Of a stretch of 64,000 nucleotides of DNA, positions 9,648-19,167 are shown one piece after another (within the stretch, counting starts at the first letter, position 1; the number at the start of each line of letters is the position of its first letter). Position numbers and translations under genes: made by a program. The DNA comes from Serratia silvae (GTDB lineage: Bacteria > Pseudomonadota > Gammaproteobacteria > Enterobacterales > Enterobacteriaceae), in NCBI RefSeq assembly GCF_023282985.1, contig NZ_JAGQDC010000006.1:152193-216192 (forward strand). The letters run 5' to 3'. The notes under the pieces are model-generated. The model saw only the letters and a program-made list of their open reading frames with translations, did not search any database and had not been told where the DNA came from.

Positions 9648-9818
9648 CGATATTTATCCCATCATGCGGGCTGTATTCGCCCTTGCCCAGTAGTGGTCGA
9701 TAGGATAGGGGAAAGATGCTCAAAATTAAAGCTGAAACGCCCACAGAGTCCACTCTTTACGCACTTATACGTTACGGTGTGCGCCAGTTCGCTTTACGGC
9801 GCATAACCGTATCAAATG

Positions 9819-9867
9819 CGTTCCATAATGGAACGTTTTGCCTGACACCATGTTCCATTATGGAACG
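9819..9867 (+). promoter_or_regulatory. Paired inverted repeats before dhaD, probable DhaR operators
   Basis: The 339-bp gap between divergent ygiB and dhaD holds two copies of GTTCCA-N3-TGGAAC: CGTTCCATAATGGAACG (9819-9835) and TGTTCCATTATGGAACG (9851-9867). Their centres are 32 bp apart, three helical turns, which suits cooperative binding on one DNA face. A TATAGT -10 (9903-9908) lacks a good -35, as expected of an activator-dependent promoter. Assignment to DhaR is inferred from the neighbouring dhaR gene. Nothing else is recognised in the gap beyond the probable ygiB promoter. Confidence 0.7.
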
Positions 9868-9986
9868 TTTTTTTCCTTACTCGCCAACCGGCCAGCAGGT
9901 CGTATAGTCAGCAACAGAACAACGCGTCGACATCACCATCTGAAATCTGAACGTTACTTGGTTAACGTCCCTACAAGGAGTCAGTT

Positions 9987-11087
9987 ATGTTGAGAATCAT
10001 CCAATCCCCGAGCAAATACATCCAGGGAGCCAATGCATTGGCCTCTGTTGGCGAATATGCTAAAGCCCTTGCCGATCATTACTTTGTGATCGCCGACGAC
10101 TTCGTCATGAAGCTGGCGGGCGACACTGTGATGGGTAGCCTGCATCAGCACGGGGTGAAGTATCACGTTTGTACGTTTAATGGCGAATGTTGCCACAAGG
10201 AAATCGACCGCCTTGGCCAGGAACTGAAAAGCCACGGTTGCAAAGGGGTGATCGGTATCGGCGGTGGTAAAACGCTGGATACCGCCAAGGCGATTGCCTA
10301 TTACCAGCATGTGCCGGTGGTGTTGATGCCAACCATTGCTTCAACGGATGCGCCGACCAGCGCGTTGTCGGTGATCTACAGCGAAAGCGGTGAGTTTGAA
10401 GAATACCTGATCTACCCCGCCAATCCGAATATGGTGGTGATGGACAGCGCCATCATCGCCAAAGCGCCGGTACGCCTGCTGGTGGCGGGTATGGGCGACG
10501 CGCTTTCCACCTATTTTGAAGCTCAGGCCTGTTTCGATGCCCAGGCCACCAGCATGGCGGGCGGCAAATCTACGCTAGCGGCGCTCAATCTGGCGCGTCT
10601 GTGCTATGAAACGCTGTTGGCCGAAGGGGTTAAAGCCAAGCTGGCGGCGGAGTCTGGTGTGGTTACCGAAGCGGTGGAGCGCATTATCGAAGCCAACACC
10701 TATCTGAGCGGGGTTGGCTTTGAAAGCAGCGGCTTGGCGGCGGCACACGCCATCCACAACGGTTTTACCGTGCTGGAGGAGTGTCATCACCTGTATCACG
10801 GGGAAAAAGTGGCGTTCGGCACTCTGTCGCAGCTGGTGCTGCAAAACAGCCCAATGGCACAGATTGAAACGGTGTTGAACTTCTGCCAGCAGGTTGGGTT
10901 GCCGATCACCCTGGCGCAAATGGGCATCACCGGTGAACTGGCGGAGAAAATCAGCAAGGTGGCAGAGGCCAGCTGCGCCCCAGGTGAAACCATTCACAAC
11001 ATGCCGTTTAGCGTGACGCCGGAAAGCGTACTGGCGGCTATTCTGACGGCAGACAAACTGGGCAGCACCTGGTTGCAACGCGCATAA
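9987..11087 (+). CDS. dhaD: Glycerol dehydrogenase, DhaD type
   Basis: This 366-aa iron/zinc-type dehydrogenase oxidises glycerol to dihydroxyacetone with NAD. It resembles Klebsiella DhaD more closely than E. coli GldA (for example [13 protein letters not shown] and [16 protein letters not shown]). NAD-binding [13 protein letters not shown] lies near residue 91, and the metal ligands are in [21 protein letters not shown] and the HHLYHGEK block. It opens the operon dhaD-dhaK-dhaL-dhaM; its product is the substrate of the DhaKLM kinase. An AAGGAG site precedes the ATG. No diol dehydratase or 1,3-propanediol dehydrogenase is present, so this is the oxidative branch only. Confidence 0.96.
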   Translation: MLRIIQSPSKYIQGANALASVGEYAKALADHYFVIADDFVMKLAGDTVMGSLHQHGVKYHVCTFNGECCHKEIDRLGQELKSHGCKGVIGIGGGKTLDTAKAIAYYQHVPVVLMPTIASTDAPTSALSVIYSESGEFEEYLIYPANPNMVVMDSAIIAKAPVRLLVAGMGDALSTYFEAQACFDAQATSMAGGKSTLAALNLARLCYETLLAEGVKAKLAAESGVVTEAVERIIEANTYLSGVGFESSGLAAAHAIHNGFTVLEECHHLYHGEKVAFGTLSQLVLQNSPMAQIETVLNFCQQVGLPITLAQMGITGELAEKISKVAEASCAPGETIHNMPFSVTPESVLAAILTADKLGSTWLQRA

Positions 11088-11093
11088 ATCATC

Positions 11094-11112
11094 GGGCGCG
11101 GTTAACGCGCCC
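11094..11112 (+). terminator. GC-rich hairpin between dhaD and dhaK
   Basis: GGGCGCG and CGCGCCC flank a 5-nt loop, with no T-run after it. It probably stabilises the dhaD 3' end or causes partial termination, which would lower dhaKLM relative to dhaD; that role is inference. Confidence 0.45.
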
Positions 11113-11137
11113 GCTGTTCCCTACAGAGGAATTAACC

Positions 11138-12205
11138 GTGAAAAAGCTAATCAATCAGGTCGATTCGGTACTTAACGAACAGTTACTCGGCATGGCTGCC
11201 GCTCACCCGGAGCTACAGGTGCATCAGGATCCGGTGTTTGTGACCCGCACGGCGGGGCCGATCCCAGGCAAAGTGGCGATCCTGTCTGGCGGTGGTAGCG
11301 GCCATGAGCCGATGCACTGCGGCTTCGTGGGCGAGGGAATGCTGGACGGAGCTTGCCCAGGGGAGATTTTCACCTCGCCAACGCCGGATAAAATGTATGA
11401 CTGCGGCCAGGCCATTGACGGTGGTGCAGGGGTGTTGCTGATCATCAAGAACTACACCGGTGACATCCTCAACTTTGAAACGGCGACCGAATTGTTGCAT
11501 GACAGCGGCGTGCCAGTGGCAACGGTGCTGGTGGATGATGACGTAGCGGTGAAAGACAGCCTATTTACCGCTGGCCGACGTGGGGTTGCCAACACGGTGT
11601 TGATGGAGAAACTGCTCGGCGCGGCAGCGGTACGGGGTGACGATCTGGACGCGCTGGTCACGTTGGGGCACAAAATCAATAACCAAGGCCACTCACTGGG
11701 GATCGCTCTGGGCGCTTGCACCGTGCCTGCGGCAGGTAAACCGTCGTTTACTTTGGCGGATAACGAGATGGAGTTTGGCGTTGGCATCCACGGCGAACCG
11801 GGGATCGAACGGCGGACGTTCACCACCCTTGATAATACGGTGGATGACATGTTCCATACCCTGATCGATCACGGTGATTACCAGCGCTCGATCCGCGTTT
11901 GGGATCGTCAGCAGGGGGAATGGCGTGAAGAGAGCCAGAGCAAACGAGCGTTGACGCAGGGCGATCGGGTGATTGCGCTGGTCAATAACCTGGGGGCTAC
12001 GCCGCTTTCCGAACTGTACGGGGTTTACCACCGTTTGGCGCAGCGTTGCGCCGTGGCCGGGATCGTGATCGAACGTAACCTGGTGGGATCATACTGCACC
12101 GCATTGGATATGCAGGGGATTTCCATCACCTTGCTGCAAGTGGATGACGAACTGTTATCGCTGTGGGATGCGCCGGTGAACACGCCAGCGCTGCGCTGGG
12201 GCTGA
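11138..12205 (+). CDS. dhaK: PTS-dependent dihydroxyacetone kinase, substrate-binding subunit
   Basis: DhaK binds dihydroxyacetone covalently as a hemiaminal and presents it for phosphorylation by the ADP held in DhaL. The 355-aa protein matches E. coli DhaK (356 aa); the substrate-binding His218 lies in GVGIHGEPGIERR at exactly the E. coli position. SGGGSGHEPMHCG and KNYTGDILNFETA also line the active site. In E. coli DhaK is also the corepressor that counteracts DhaR. It sits 50 bp after dhaD and 9 bp before dhaL. Confidence 0.97.
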   Translation: MKKLINQVDSVLNEQLLGMAAAHPELQVHQDPVFVTRTAGPIPGKVAILSGGGSGHEPMHCGFVGEGMLDGACPGEIFTSPTPDKMYDCGQAIDGGAGVLLIIKNYTGDILNFETATELLHDSGVPVATVLVDDDVAVKDSLFTAGRRGVANTVLMEKLLGAAAVRGDDLDALVTLGHKINNQGHSLGIALGACTVPAAGKPSFTLADNEMEFGVGIHGEPGIERRTFTTLDNTVDDMFHTLIDHGDYQRSIRVWDRQQGEWREESQSKRALTQGDRVIALVNNLGATPLSELYGVYHRLAQRCAVAGIVIERNLVGSYCTALDMQGISITLLQVDDELLSLWDAPVNTPALRWG

Positions 12206-12214
12206 GGAGGGATC

Positions 12215-12853
12215 ATGACATTAAGCAAACAGCAGGTTGTTGAGTGGTTGATGCGTTGTGGTGAGGTCTTTACCCGCGAACGTGATTTCTTGACTCAGTT
12301 GGATAGCGATATCGGCGATGGCGACCACGGTCTGAATATGAACCGAGGCTTTAGTAAGGTGGTGGAAAAGTTGCCCTCTGTGGCGGACAAGGACATCGGC
12401 TTTATTCTCAAGAACACCGGTATGACGCTGCTCTCCAGCGTTGGCGGTGCCAGTGGTCCGCTGTTCGGCACCTTCTTTATCCGTGCGGCTCAGGCGGCCA
12501 ACGCCAAGCAGAGCCTGGATCTGGCGGAGTTGAAGCAAGTGATCCAGGAAGGCGCGGAAGGCGTAGCGATGCGCGGCAAGGCAGAGCCGGGCGATAAAAC
12601 CATGTGTGATGTCTGGGGGCCGGTCGTTGCAAGCCTGGGCGAGTCGTTACAGCAGCAGCTCAGCGTGACTCAGGCGCTACAACAGGCCGCCGTTCGAGCG
12701 GAGCAGGCCGCACAGTCCACCATCGTCATGCAGGCCCGTAAAGGGCGTGCCAGCTATTTGGGCGAACGCAGCATCGGCCATCAGGATCCGGGCGCAACCT
12801 CCGTTATGCTGATGATAAAAACGCTGGCCCAGGTGGTCGAGGAGGCAGGATGA
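12215..12853 (+). CDS. dhaL: PTS-dependent dihydroxyacetone kinase, ADP-binding subunit
   Basis: This 212-aa protein of the DAK2 family holds a tightly bound ADP that is rephosphorylated by DhaM and passes the phosphate to dihydroxyacetone on DhaK. The Mg-ADP site DSDIGDGDHGLNMNRGF lies near residues 30-46. SVGGASGPLFGTFF and GDKTMCDVW are other family blocks. The ATG follows a GAGGAGGG site 5 bases downstream of the dhaK stop region. The gene overlaps dhaM by 4 bp. In E. coli DhaL-ADP is the coactivator of DhaR, so it links phosphate flux to gene control. Confidence 0.97.
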   Translation: MTLSKQQVVEWLMRCGEVFTRERDFLTQLDSDIGDGDHGLNMNRGFSKVVEKLPSVADKDIGFILKNTGMTLLSSVGGASGPLFGTFFIRAAQAANAKQSLDLAELKQVIQEGAEGVAMRGKAEPGDKTMCDVWGPVVASLGESLQQQLSVTQALQQAAVRAEQAAQSTIVMQARKGRASYLGERSIGHQDPGATSVMLMIKTLAQVVEEAG

Positions 12854-14280
12854 TCAACATCGTCGTGGTTTCGCACAGTGCGCAACTGGCGCAGGGTGTT
12901 GAGCAACTCGCCCGCCAGATGATGCGCGGGGAGGGTTGCAAACTGGTGCTGGCGGCAGGGGTCGATGATGAGTTACACCCGATCGGCACCGATGCGGTGA
13001 AAGTGATGGAAGCGATCGAGTCCGTGGCGGACGGAGAGGGGATCGTGGTGCTGATGGATCTCGGTAGCGCATTATTGAGTGCGGAAACCGCGCTTGAGTT
13101 GCTCGATCCAGAGGTGGCGGCCAAGGTGGTGCTGTGTGCGGCACCGCTGGTGGAGGGCACGCTGGCTGCGGTCGTAGCGGCTAACGCGGGCGGTAGCCTG
13201 GAGCAGGTGCTGGCAGAGGCGCAAGGGGCCTTGCAGGCCAAGCAGGCACAGCTTGGTGAGGAGATACCCGCCAGCAAGCCACTGAATTTACCGTTGAGTC
13301 AGGGAAAAAGCCTGAGTTGGGCGGTACAGAATCCACACGGGTTGCACGCTCGCCCGGCGGCGCGTCTGGCAGAGGTTCTGGCTCCTTTTGCAGCGGAACT
13401 GGTGCTGGAAAAGCATGGCCAATGTGCCAACCCGCGCAGCCTGAATCAGCTGGCTTTGTTGCAGGTTCGCCACGGTGACACTATCCGCCTGATTGCCGAT
13501 GGCGCACAGGCCGATGAGGCGCTGGCGGCTTTTAAGGCGTTGGCTGAGCAGCATTTTGGTGAAACCGTATCTGAGCAGCAACTGCCTTCGCTGCACGGTA
13601 TCCCCGTGGAGGAAAGCGTCAGCAGTGGCCCGATATTCCAGGTGTCGAGCTTCTGGCCGCAAACGGAAGAACGCCAGTTAGGGGGCGATGACGTGCTCAA
13701 TGAACAGCAGCGCCTGCGTATCGCGTTGCAACAGACGTTAGACGATCTGAATAAGCTGGCGGATCGCACTGGCAACCTGATCGGCAAACCGCAGGCGGCG
13801 ATCTTCGGGGCGCACAGCATGTTGTTAGACGATCCCGATCTGCAACAGGCCGCCTTTACCCGTATAGCCCAACAGCAGTGCAGCGCGGAATTGGCGTGGC
13901 GGCAGGAGCTGGAGCAGATAGCCGCCGATTATCGGGCGCTGGATGATGAGTATTTGCAGGCGCGGGAACTGGATGTGCGTGACATGCTGCGCCGTACGCT
14001 GAGCCATTTGGCACAGCAGCCTATCCCGGCGATCGTGCTCAATGAGCCAGCGATCCTGGTGATGGATGAACTGATGCCTTCCGACGTCGTGATGCTCGAT
14101 CGGCGTATGGTACTCGGTATTTGCCTGAGCGGTGGCAACGCCTTGTCACACACCGCGATCCTGGCCAAAGCGATGGGGATCCCGATGGTGGTCGGCATGA
14201 GCGAATGTGTGAGCAAGACCCGTAACGGTCAGAAAGCGATGCTGGATGCAGCGCGCGGTACCTTACAGCTCAGCCATTAA
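12850..14280 (+). CDS. dhaM: PTS phosphotransferase subunit DhaM (EIIA-HPr-EI-like fusion)
   Basis: DhaM carries phosphate from the general PTS to DhaL-ADP. Its 476 residues contain three modules, as in E. coli DhaM (472 aa): an EIIA-type domain with His9 in VVVSHSAQLAQG, an HPr-like domain with His166 in NPHGLHARPAA, and a truncated enzyme-I-like domain with His434 in GGNALSHTAILAKAMGIP. The single-domain DhaM form of other bacteria is thus excluded. It overlaps dhaL by 4 bp (ATGA), so the two are coupled, and its last 4 bp overlap convergent dhaR. Confidence 0.96.
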   Translation: MINIVVVSHSAQLAQGVEQLARQMMRGEGCKLVLAAGVDDELHPIGTDAVKVMEAIESVADGEGIVVLMDLGSALLSAETALELLDPEVAAKVVLCAAPLVEGTLAAVVAANAGGSLEQVLAEAQGALQAKQAQLGEEIPASKPLNLPLSQGKSLSWAVQNPHGLHARPAARLAEVLAPFAAELVLEKHGQCANPRSLNQLALLQVRHGDTIRLIADGAQADEALAAFKALAEQHFGETVSEQQLPSLHGIPVEESVSSGPIFQVSSFWPQTEERQLGGDDVLNEQQRLRIALQQTLDDLNKLADRTGNLIGKPQAAIFGAHSMLLDDPDLQQAAFTRIAQQQCSAELAWRQELEQIAADYRALDDEYLQARELDVRDMLRRTLSHLAQQPIPAIVLNEPAILVMDELMPSDVVMLDRRMVLGICLSGGNALSHTAILAKAMGIPMVVGMSECVSKTRNGQKAMLDAARGTLQLSH

Positions 14281-16253
14281 CCCCGCAGCTTGAACTGGCT
14301 GATATCGATATTCAACTGTTTGACTTTACGCCACAGAGTGGTGCGGCTGATGCCCAGCAGCTGCGCCATTTCGTTAAGCTGCCCGTGGCTGACGTTGGCC
14401 ACGCGGATAATCGCCTGCCGTTCCATTTCCGCCAGCGTCAGCAGTGGCATGGCTGGTTGAGAGTCGCTTTCCACTAGCGGCTGATGGCTGAGCAAATGAG
14501 CGGGTAGGTCGGCCAGTTGAATATGGTGGCCGTGGCAAATCATCGCGGCGCGCTCTATCACCCCTTTCAGTTCCAGATCGTTACCCGGCCACAGGTATAG
14601 ACCAAGCTGAGTCATCACTTCATCATCCACCCGGAAGCGGCACTGGAAGTGTTGCTCCAGGGCGCGCAGATGGTGGTGGACCAGCAAAGGGATATCACTG
14701 AGGCGCTGGCGTAGCGGCGGGATTTGGATCTCGAAGGCCTGCAGGCTATAAAACAGCTGGCGGCGGAAACGGTTCTGTTGCACCAACAGCGGCAGGTTGG
14801 CGGCGCTGGTAGCGATCACCCGTACGTTTACCGGGATCACGCGGCTGGAATCCATACGCATCACCACGCCGGTTTTTAGCACCTGCAACAGGGCGGACTG
14901 CATGGCCAGCGGCAGGTATTCGATCTGCTCAAGATGCAGCGTGCCGCCATTGGCCAGTTCAAACTTGCTGAACTGGCCAGCTTGTTCTTCGTTGGCATCA
15001 CTGCCCAACAGCTCCTTCAGCCCCTGTGCCTCAGGCAGCAACTGGCAATTCAAGGCGATATAAGGCCCGGCGGCACGCTCACTGGTATTATGGATGGCCT
15101 GGCTGACCAGCTCTTTTCCCACCCCTTCCTCACCGCACAGCAAAATCGGGTGATGGCCTTTCGCCGCCTGCTGGCCATAGCGGATCAGGCGACGCATTTC
15201 TTGTGTGCCCGAGGGCATTTGCTCGAAGGTGTGGCTGACTCGGCCGATCTGGCTGCTGACGTATTGATGCAGCCTTTCCAAAGGGTGCAACAAGGCGATA
15301 AAACTACAGTGCTCACCGTCCAGGATCGGTTTGAGGGTGAGCAATGCGGCGATAAACTGGCCCTGGCTTTCAAAGGTGACTTCCACATGCTGTAACGGCT
15401 GGCGTTGGCTGATGGCGCGGTTAAGCAATGCCGGTAACGTCAGCAACTGTGCCAGCGGTTTGCCCTGGCTCTGCTGTTCGTGCAGTTTGAGCATAGCGGA
15501 GGCGCGCGGGTTGATATATTGCAGATAGCCCCGGTGATCCCAGGCCATGACGCCGTCGTCTACGCTGTCCAGTAGCCCGTTGAGCTGATTAAGATGGCGG
15601 TTGGATTCGGCCAGCAGGCCGTCGGCGCTCAGGGCATTGCCGATCTCCCGGGCGATCGCCAGGATCAATGAGAGATCGCCCGCATTGCAATCGGCCAGTT
15701 GGCAACCCAAAGCCAACATACCGCGCTGACGGCCGCTATTGTCATGCACCGGTGCGGCACAGAATGACCAGCCATGCAGCGCCTGGCGCACGTGTTCATC
15801 GCTATGGATCTGTACCGGATGGCCCTCAGATGCGGCCAGGGAAGGGGCATTGGTGCCGATATCGCCTTCCGTCCAATAAGCGCCAGGGGCAAAACCCAGT
15901 TCGAGCAGCTGCTCGCCAGTCGTCTTGTCGCCGCATTGCCACAGCGTGCAGCCGCTTTCGTCGAGGATCAGCAATACGCAGTGGCGCAGTTCCATATATT
16001 CCCAGGCATCTTCCAACGCCGCTTGGCCGAGCGTAATGAAATCATCCTTACGCTGGCAGATCGAGTCGAAGGTGGTGCCGAGGGCGCGATGTGGAGCTTT
16101 CCACACGGCGGGTTGCATCAGATGGCTGCAGCGGAGCCAGGAGGCATAAATGGCCGGGGAGGGGCGCAGCTGTGGCGGTAACGCGCCTTCGGTGATCAAC
16201 CGTTGCCAGAGTGAAGCGTTCTCCATCAGATCCCGTTCAGCAGATAAACCCAA
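14277..16253 (-). CDS. dhaR: Transcriptional activator of the dha operon
   Basis: This 658-aa enhancer-binding-like regulator resembles E. coli DhaR (639 aa). It has an N-terminal GAF/PAS-type sensor region (about 1-320), an AAA+ domain (about 330-560) with the altered Walker A GEEGVGKELVSQ, and a Fis-type helix-turn-helix at the end (MAQLLGISRTTLWRKVKQLN). The GAFTGA loop needed for contact with sigma-54 is absent; the corresponding stretch reads GSDANEEQAGQFSKFELANG. This fits known DhaR, which works with sigma-70. It likely acts at the paired repeats before dhaD. It is convergent with dhaM. Confidence 0.94.
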   Translation of the reverse strand: MGLSAERDLMENASLWQRLITEGALPPQLRPSPAIYASWLRCSHLMQPAVWKAPHRALGTTFDSICQRKDDFITLGQAALEDAWEYMELRHCVLLILDESGCTLWQCGDKTTGEQLLELGFAPGAYWTEGDIGTNAPSLAASEGHPVQIHSDEHVRQALHGWSFCAAPVHDNSGRQRGMLALGCQLADCNAGDLSLILAIAREIGNALSADGLLAESNRHLNQLNGLLDSVDDGVMAWDHRGYLQYINPRASAMLKLHEQQSQGKPLAQLLTLPALLNRAISQRQPLQHVEVTFESQGQFIAALLTLKPILDGEHCSFIALLHPLERLHQYVSSQIGRVSHTFEQMPSGTQEMRRLIRYGQQAAKGHHPILLCGEEGVGKELVSQAIHNTSERAAGPYIALNCQLLPEAQGLKELLGSDANEEQAGQFSKFELANGGTLHLEQIEYLPLAMQSALLQVLKTGVVMRMDSSRVIPVNVRVIATSAANLPLLVQQNRFRRQLFYSLQAFEIQIPPLRQRLSDIPLLVHHHLRALEQHFQCRFRVDDEVMTQLGLYLWPGNDLELKGVIERAAMICHGHHIQLADLPAHLLSHQPLVESDSQPAMPLLTLAEMERQAIIRVANVSHGQLNEMAQLLGISRTTLWRKVKQLNIDISQFKLRG

Positions 16254-16332
16254 AATAGGGCGCTAATCATAACATTAACCTCTTTAGAGAGGCTGTGAGG
16301 CGATGGGCAGAAGCGGGATTATGGGATAAAAA

Positions 16333-16362
16333 AACGGAGCGCGGCAAATGCCGGGCCCCGTT
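16333..16362 (-). terminator. Intrinsic terminator of tolC
   Basis: On the minus strand AACGGGG...CTCCGTT with an inner CGGCATTTGCCG hairpin is followed by seven T, 27-56 bp after the tolC stop. Confidence 0.75.
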
Positions 16363-16388
16363 ATTCTGTAGCTCAACGCTGTCGCAGG

Positions 16389-17798
16389 TTATCTGCTGGC
16401 GGTGCTGGAACCGTCAACATAGGCATCTTGCGCCGCTGTTGGTGGAGCAACCACGTCTGGCGCGGTGGAAATTGGCTTGCCGAGTGACCCGTTCAGCATC
16501 ATCAGATCGTTTTCGTTCAGCGTGCCGAGCGCCGATTTGATGTTCAACTGGTTGATCAGGTAAGAATAACGCGCATTGGAAAGCTGTTGCTTGGCGTTAT
16601 ACAGCGTAGTTGTCGCATCCAACACGTCGACGATGGTACGGGTACCCACTTCATAACCGGCTTCGGTTGCATCCAAAGAACTCTGGGCAGAAACCACCGC
16701 TTGTTTATAAGCGTTGATGCTGCTGATGGACGCAGAAACGTTGTTGAAGGAGGAACGCACGGTTTGCACCACGCTGCGGTGGGCGCTTTCCAACTGCTCG
16801 CTGGCACCGACGAAGTTGTACTGCGCCTGTTCTACCTGCGAGTTAGTTACGCCGCCGTTGTACAGTGGCACGCTAACGCTGATGCCGACCTGGTTCTGGC
16901 CATTAATCGAATCGTTGCCACTAGTCCCAGTGTTAGCTCTGGAACCACTGTATTTGGAATTGGTGATCCCGGTAGAAGCATTTAAATCAACCGTTGGCAT
17001 ATAGCCGGTTTGCGCCGATTTGATCTGCTCACGGGCCAGATCCTGGCTCAGGCGGGCAGACAGCAGGCTCAGGTTGCGGCTTTCCGCTTCCTTCAACAGG
17101 CTGTTGACGGCATCCGGGCGCTTGGTGCTGAACTTGTTGGTATCCAACGAGGCCAGTTCCGGGTAGAAGGTGCCAGTGATTTGGCGTAACACTTCTACTG
17201 CGTTATCCAGGTTGTTACGGGCGGTCACTTCGTTAGCCAGCACGGTATCGTAGTTGGCACGGGCGTTCTGCACGTCGGTAATGGCAACCAGGCCAACGTT
17301 AAAACGTTGGGTGGTCTGATCCAAGGTACGGTAAACCGCTTGTTTATTCGCCTGGGTGTAGGACAGGGCATCGATCGCCTGTAGTACGTTGAAATAGGCG
17401 GTAGCCGTATCCAGGATCAATTTCTGGGATGAAGTCTGGAAAGTGACATCGGTAATACCGGCGGCCTTTTCCTGCAGCGTCAGCGCGCGCCATTTGGACA
17501 TATCAAAGATGGTCTGGGTCAGCGCCAGCGAGCCTTGGGTGGTGTTGCTGTCAAGCCCATTGGCATCGCGGAAGCCGTTGTTATAGGTATAACCAGCAGA
17601 TAGGCCAAGCTGTGGCAGCAACGGACTGCGCGCTTCGTTGATTTTTTCAAACGCCGCATCACGGTCAGCAGCGGTTTTACGCAGATCCGGGTTACTTTCC
17701 CTGGCCTGTTTGTAAACCTGCAACAGGTTCTCTGCCTGGCTCATGGTGCTGAAGCCAGCGAGGCTCAGACCAATAAGAAGGGGGAGCAGTTTCTTCAT
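16389..17798 (-). CDS. tolC: Outer-membrane efflux and secretion channel TolC
   Basis: TolC is the trimeric outer-membrane duct used by RND and MFS drug pumps and type I secretion. The 469-residue precursor matches E. coli TolC, including SPLLPQLGLSAGYTYNNG, TQRFNVGLVAITDVQNAR and the second internal repeat VGTRTIVDVLDATTTLYNAK. A signal peptide ends at about SQA-EN. The start at 17798 (MKKLLPLL) is preferred to the ATG 6 bases upstream, because the AAGGA site abuts the first ATG but stands 6 bases from the second. The tail after SLGKP is shorter than in E. coli. It is divergent from nudF, as in E. coli. Confidence 0.97.
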   Translation of the reverse strand: MKKLLPLLIGLSLAGFSTMSQAENLLQVYKQARESNPDLRKTAADRDAAFEKINEARSPLLPQLGLSAGYTYNNGFRDANGLDSNTTQGSLALTQTIFDMSKWRALTLQEKAAGITDVTFQTSSQKLILDTATAYFNVLQAIDALSYTQANKQAVYRTLDQTTQRFNVGLVAITDVQNARANYDTVLANEVTARNNLDNAVEVLRQITGTFYPELASLDTNKFSTKRPDAVNSLLKEAESRNLSLLSARLSQDLAREQIKSAQTGYMPTVDLNASTGITNSKYSGSRANTGTSGNDSINGQNQVGISVSVPLYNGGVTNSQVEQAQYNFVGASEQLESAHRSVVQTVRSSFNNVSASISSINAYKQAVVSAQSSLDATEAGYEVGTRTIVDVLDATTTLYNAKQQLSNARYSYLINQLNIKSALGTLNENDLMMLNGSLGKPISTAPDVVAPPTAAQDAYVDGSSTASR

Positions 17799-18081
17799 TT
17801 GCATTCCTTGTTGTGCAGCAATATTGCTATGTTAGCGCTGACGATAGACGAATAGTTGCCAATTCTAGCAGAGTCTGCCGAGCGCTGAGGGTGGCTTAAT
17901 GTGCCATCTCACAGAACTTTTACCTTGGTGTACGCTACGTTTACTGACACTGGGCTATTTGCATCGGCGCTACCTGATATCATGGTTCACAATCTAACAC
18001 AAAGCGGGTGAAGATAATCCCGCCGTTTCTGTCATCAAATCCCTTTATTTTGTCGGCATAATTACACAGGAGAATCCGTAG

Positions 18082-18714
18082 ATGAACCGCTCGCAACCTT
18101 CACCCGTTACTTTCGACAAAAATGATGTAGAAATTATTGCACGAGAGACGCGATACCGTGGTTTTTTTTCACTCGACTTATATCGCTTTCGCCATCGTTT
18201 GTTCAACGGTGAGATGAGCGGTGAGGTCACTCGCGAAGTTTTTGAGCGCGGCCATGCGGCGGTGTTGCTACCCTATGATCCCATCAGGGACGAAGTAGTG
18301 CTGGTTGAACAACTGCGGATCCCGGCCATCGATAGCTCAGCTTCACCTTGGCTGCTGGAAATGGTTGCGGGTATGATCGAAACGGGAGAAAGCGTTGAGG
18401 ACGTATGCCGCCGCGAAGCATTGGAAGAGGCAGGGGTGGTGGTCGGGCGCTGCAAGCCGGTGCTGAGCTATCTGGCCAGCCCTGGTGGCACCAGCGAACG
18501 CCTGTCTATTATGGTCGGCGAGGTTGACGCCCTGACGGCCGAAGGGATCCACGGATTGCCCGAAGAGCATGAAGATATCCGTGTCCACGTGGTCAGCCGC
18601 GAACAGGCTTATCGCTGGGTTGAAGAAGGCGCGATTGATAATGCCGCATCAGTGATTGCATTGCAGTGGCTGGCGTTGCACCATGAATCGCTTAAAGCAG
18701 AATGGGCCAACTAA
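18082..18714 (+). CDS. nudF: ADP-ribose pyrophosphatase (Nudix)
   Basis: This 210-aa Nudix hydrolase splits ADP-ribose into AMP and ribose 5-phosphate. The Nudix box is complete: GMIETGESVEDVCRREALEE followed by AGV, near residues 97-119. Length and sequence match E. coli NudF (209 aa). It leads the operon nudF-yqiB-cpdA-yqiA-parE. Its ATG follows an AGGAG site. The stop codon TAA is directly followed by the yqiB ATG with no spacer, which implies translational coupling. Confidence 0.97.
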   Translation: MNRSQPSPVTFDKNDVEIIARETRYRGFFSLDLYRFRHRLFNGEMSGEVTREVFERGHAAVLLPYDPIRDEVVLVEQLRIPAIDSSASPWLLEMVAGMIETGESVEDVCRREALEEAGVVVGRCKPVLSYLASPGGTSERLSIMVGEVDALTAEGIHGLPEEHEDIRVHVVSREQAYRWVEEGAIDNAASVIALQWLALHHESLKAEWAN

Positions 18715-19140
18715 ATGCAAAAGCGCTATACCCCTGACTTCCCCGAAATGATGAGATTGTGTGAAACCAACTTCGCGCAATTGCGGCGTTTGATGCCGCG
18801 AAACGACGAAGTCGATGAAACCGTCACTTATCAGGTGAATGGCGCCCATTATCGTCTGACTATAGTTGAATCAACCCGTTACACCACGCTGGTGCAGATT
18901 GAGCAGACTGCGCCGGCGGTCAGCTACTGGAGCCTGCCTGCGATGACGGTGAGGCTGTACCACGACGCGATGGTTGCGGAAGTGTGTTCAAGTCAGCAGA
19001 TCTATCGGTTTAAAGCGCGTTATGATTATCCGAACAAAAAGTTGCATCAACGCGACGAAAAGCATCAAATTAACCAGTTTCTTGCTGATTGGTTGCGCTA
19101 TTGTTTAGCGCATGGAGCAATGGCGGTTCCGGTTTGTTAG
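18715..19140 (+). CDS. yqiB: DUF1249 protein YqiB
   Basis: This 141-aa protein starts immediately after the nudF stop and matches E. coli YqiB (140 aa): [20 protein letters not shown] and the C-terminal block [20 protein letters not shown]. It is a small soluble protein of unknown function always found between nudF and cpdA in enterobacteria. No signal peptide or membrane segment is seen. Confidence 0.94.
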   Translation: MQKRYTPDFPEMMRLCETNFAQLRRLMPRNDEVDETVTYQVNGAHYRLTIVESTRYTTLVQIEQTAPAVSYWSLPAMTVRLYHDAMVAEVCSSQQIYRFKARYDYPNKKLHQRDEKHQINQFLADWLRYCLAHGAMAVPVC

Positions 19141-19167
19141 GCAGAATGAGATAACAAAGGACACCAT

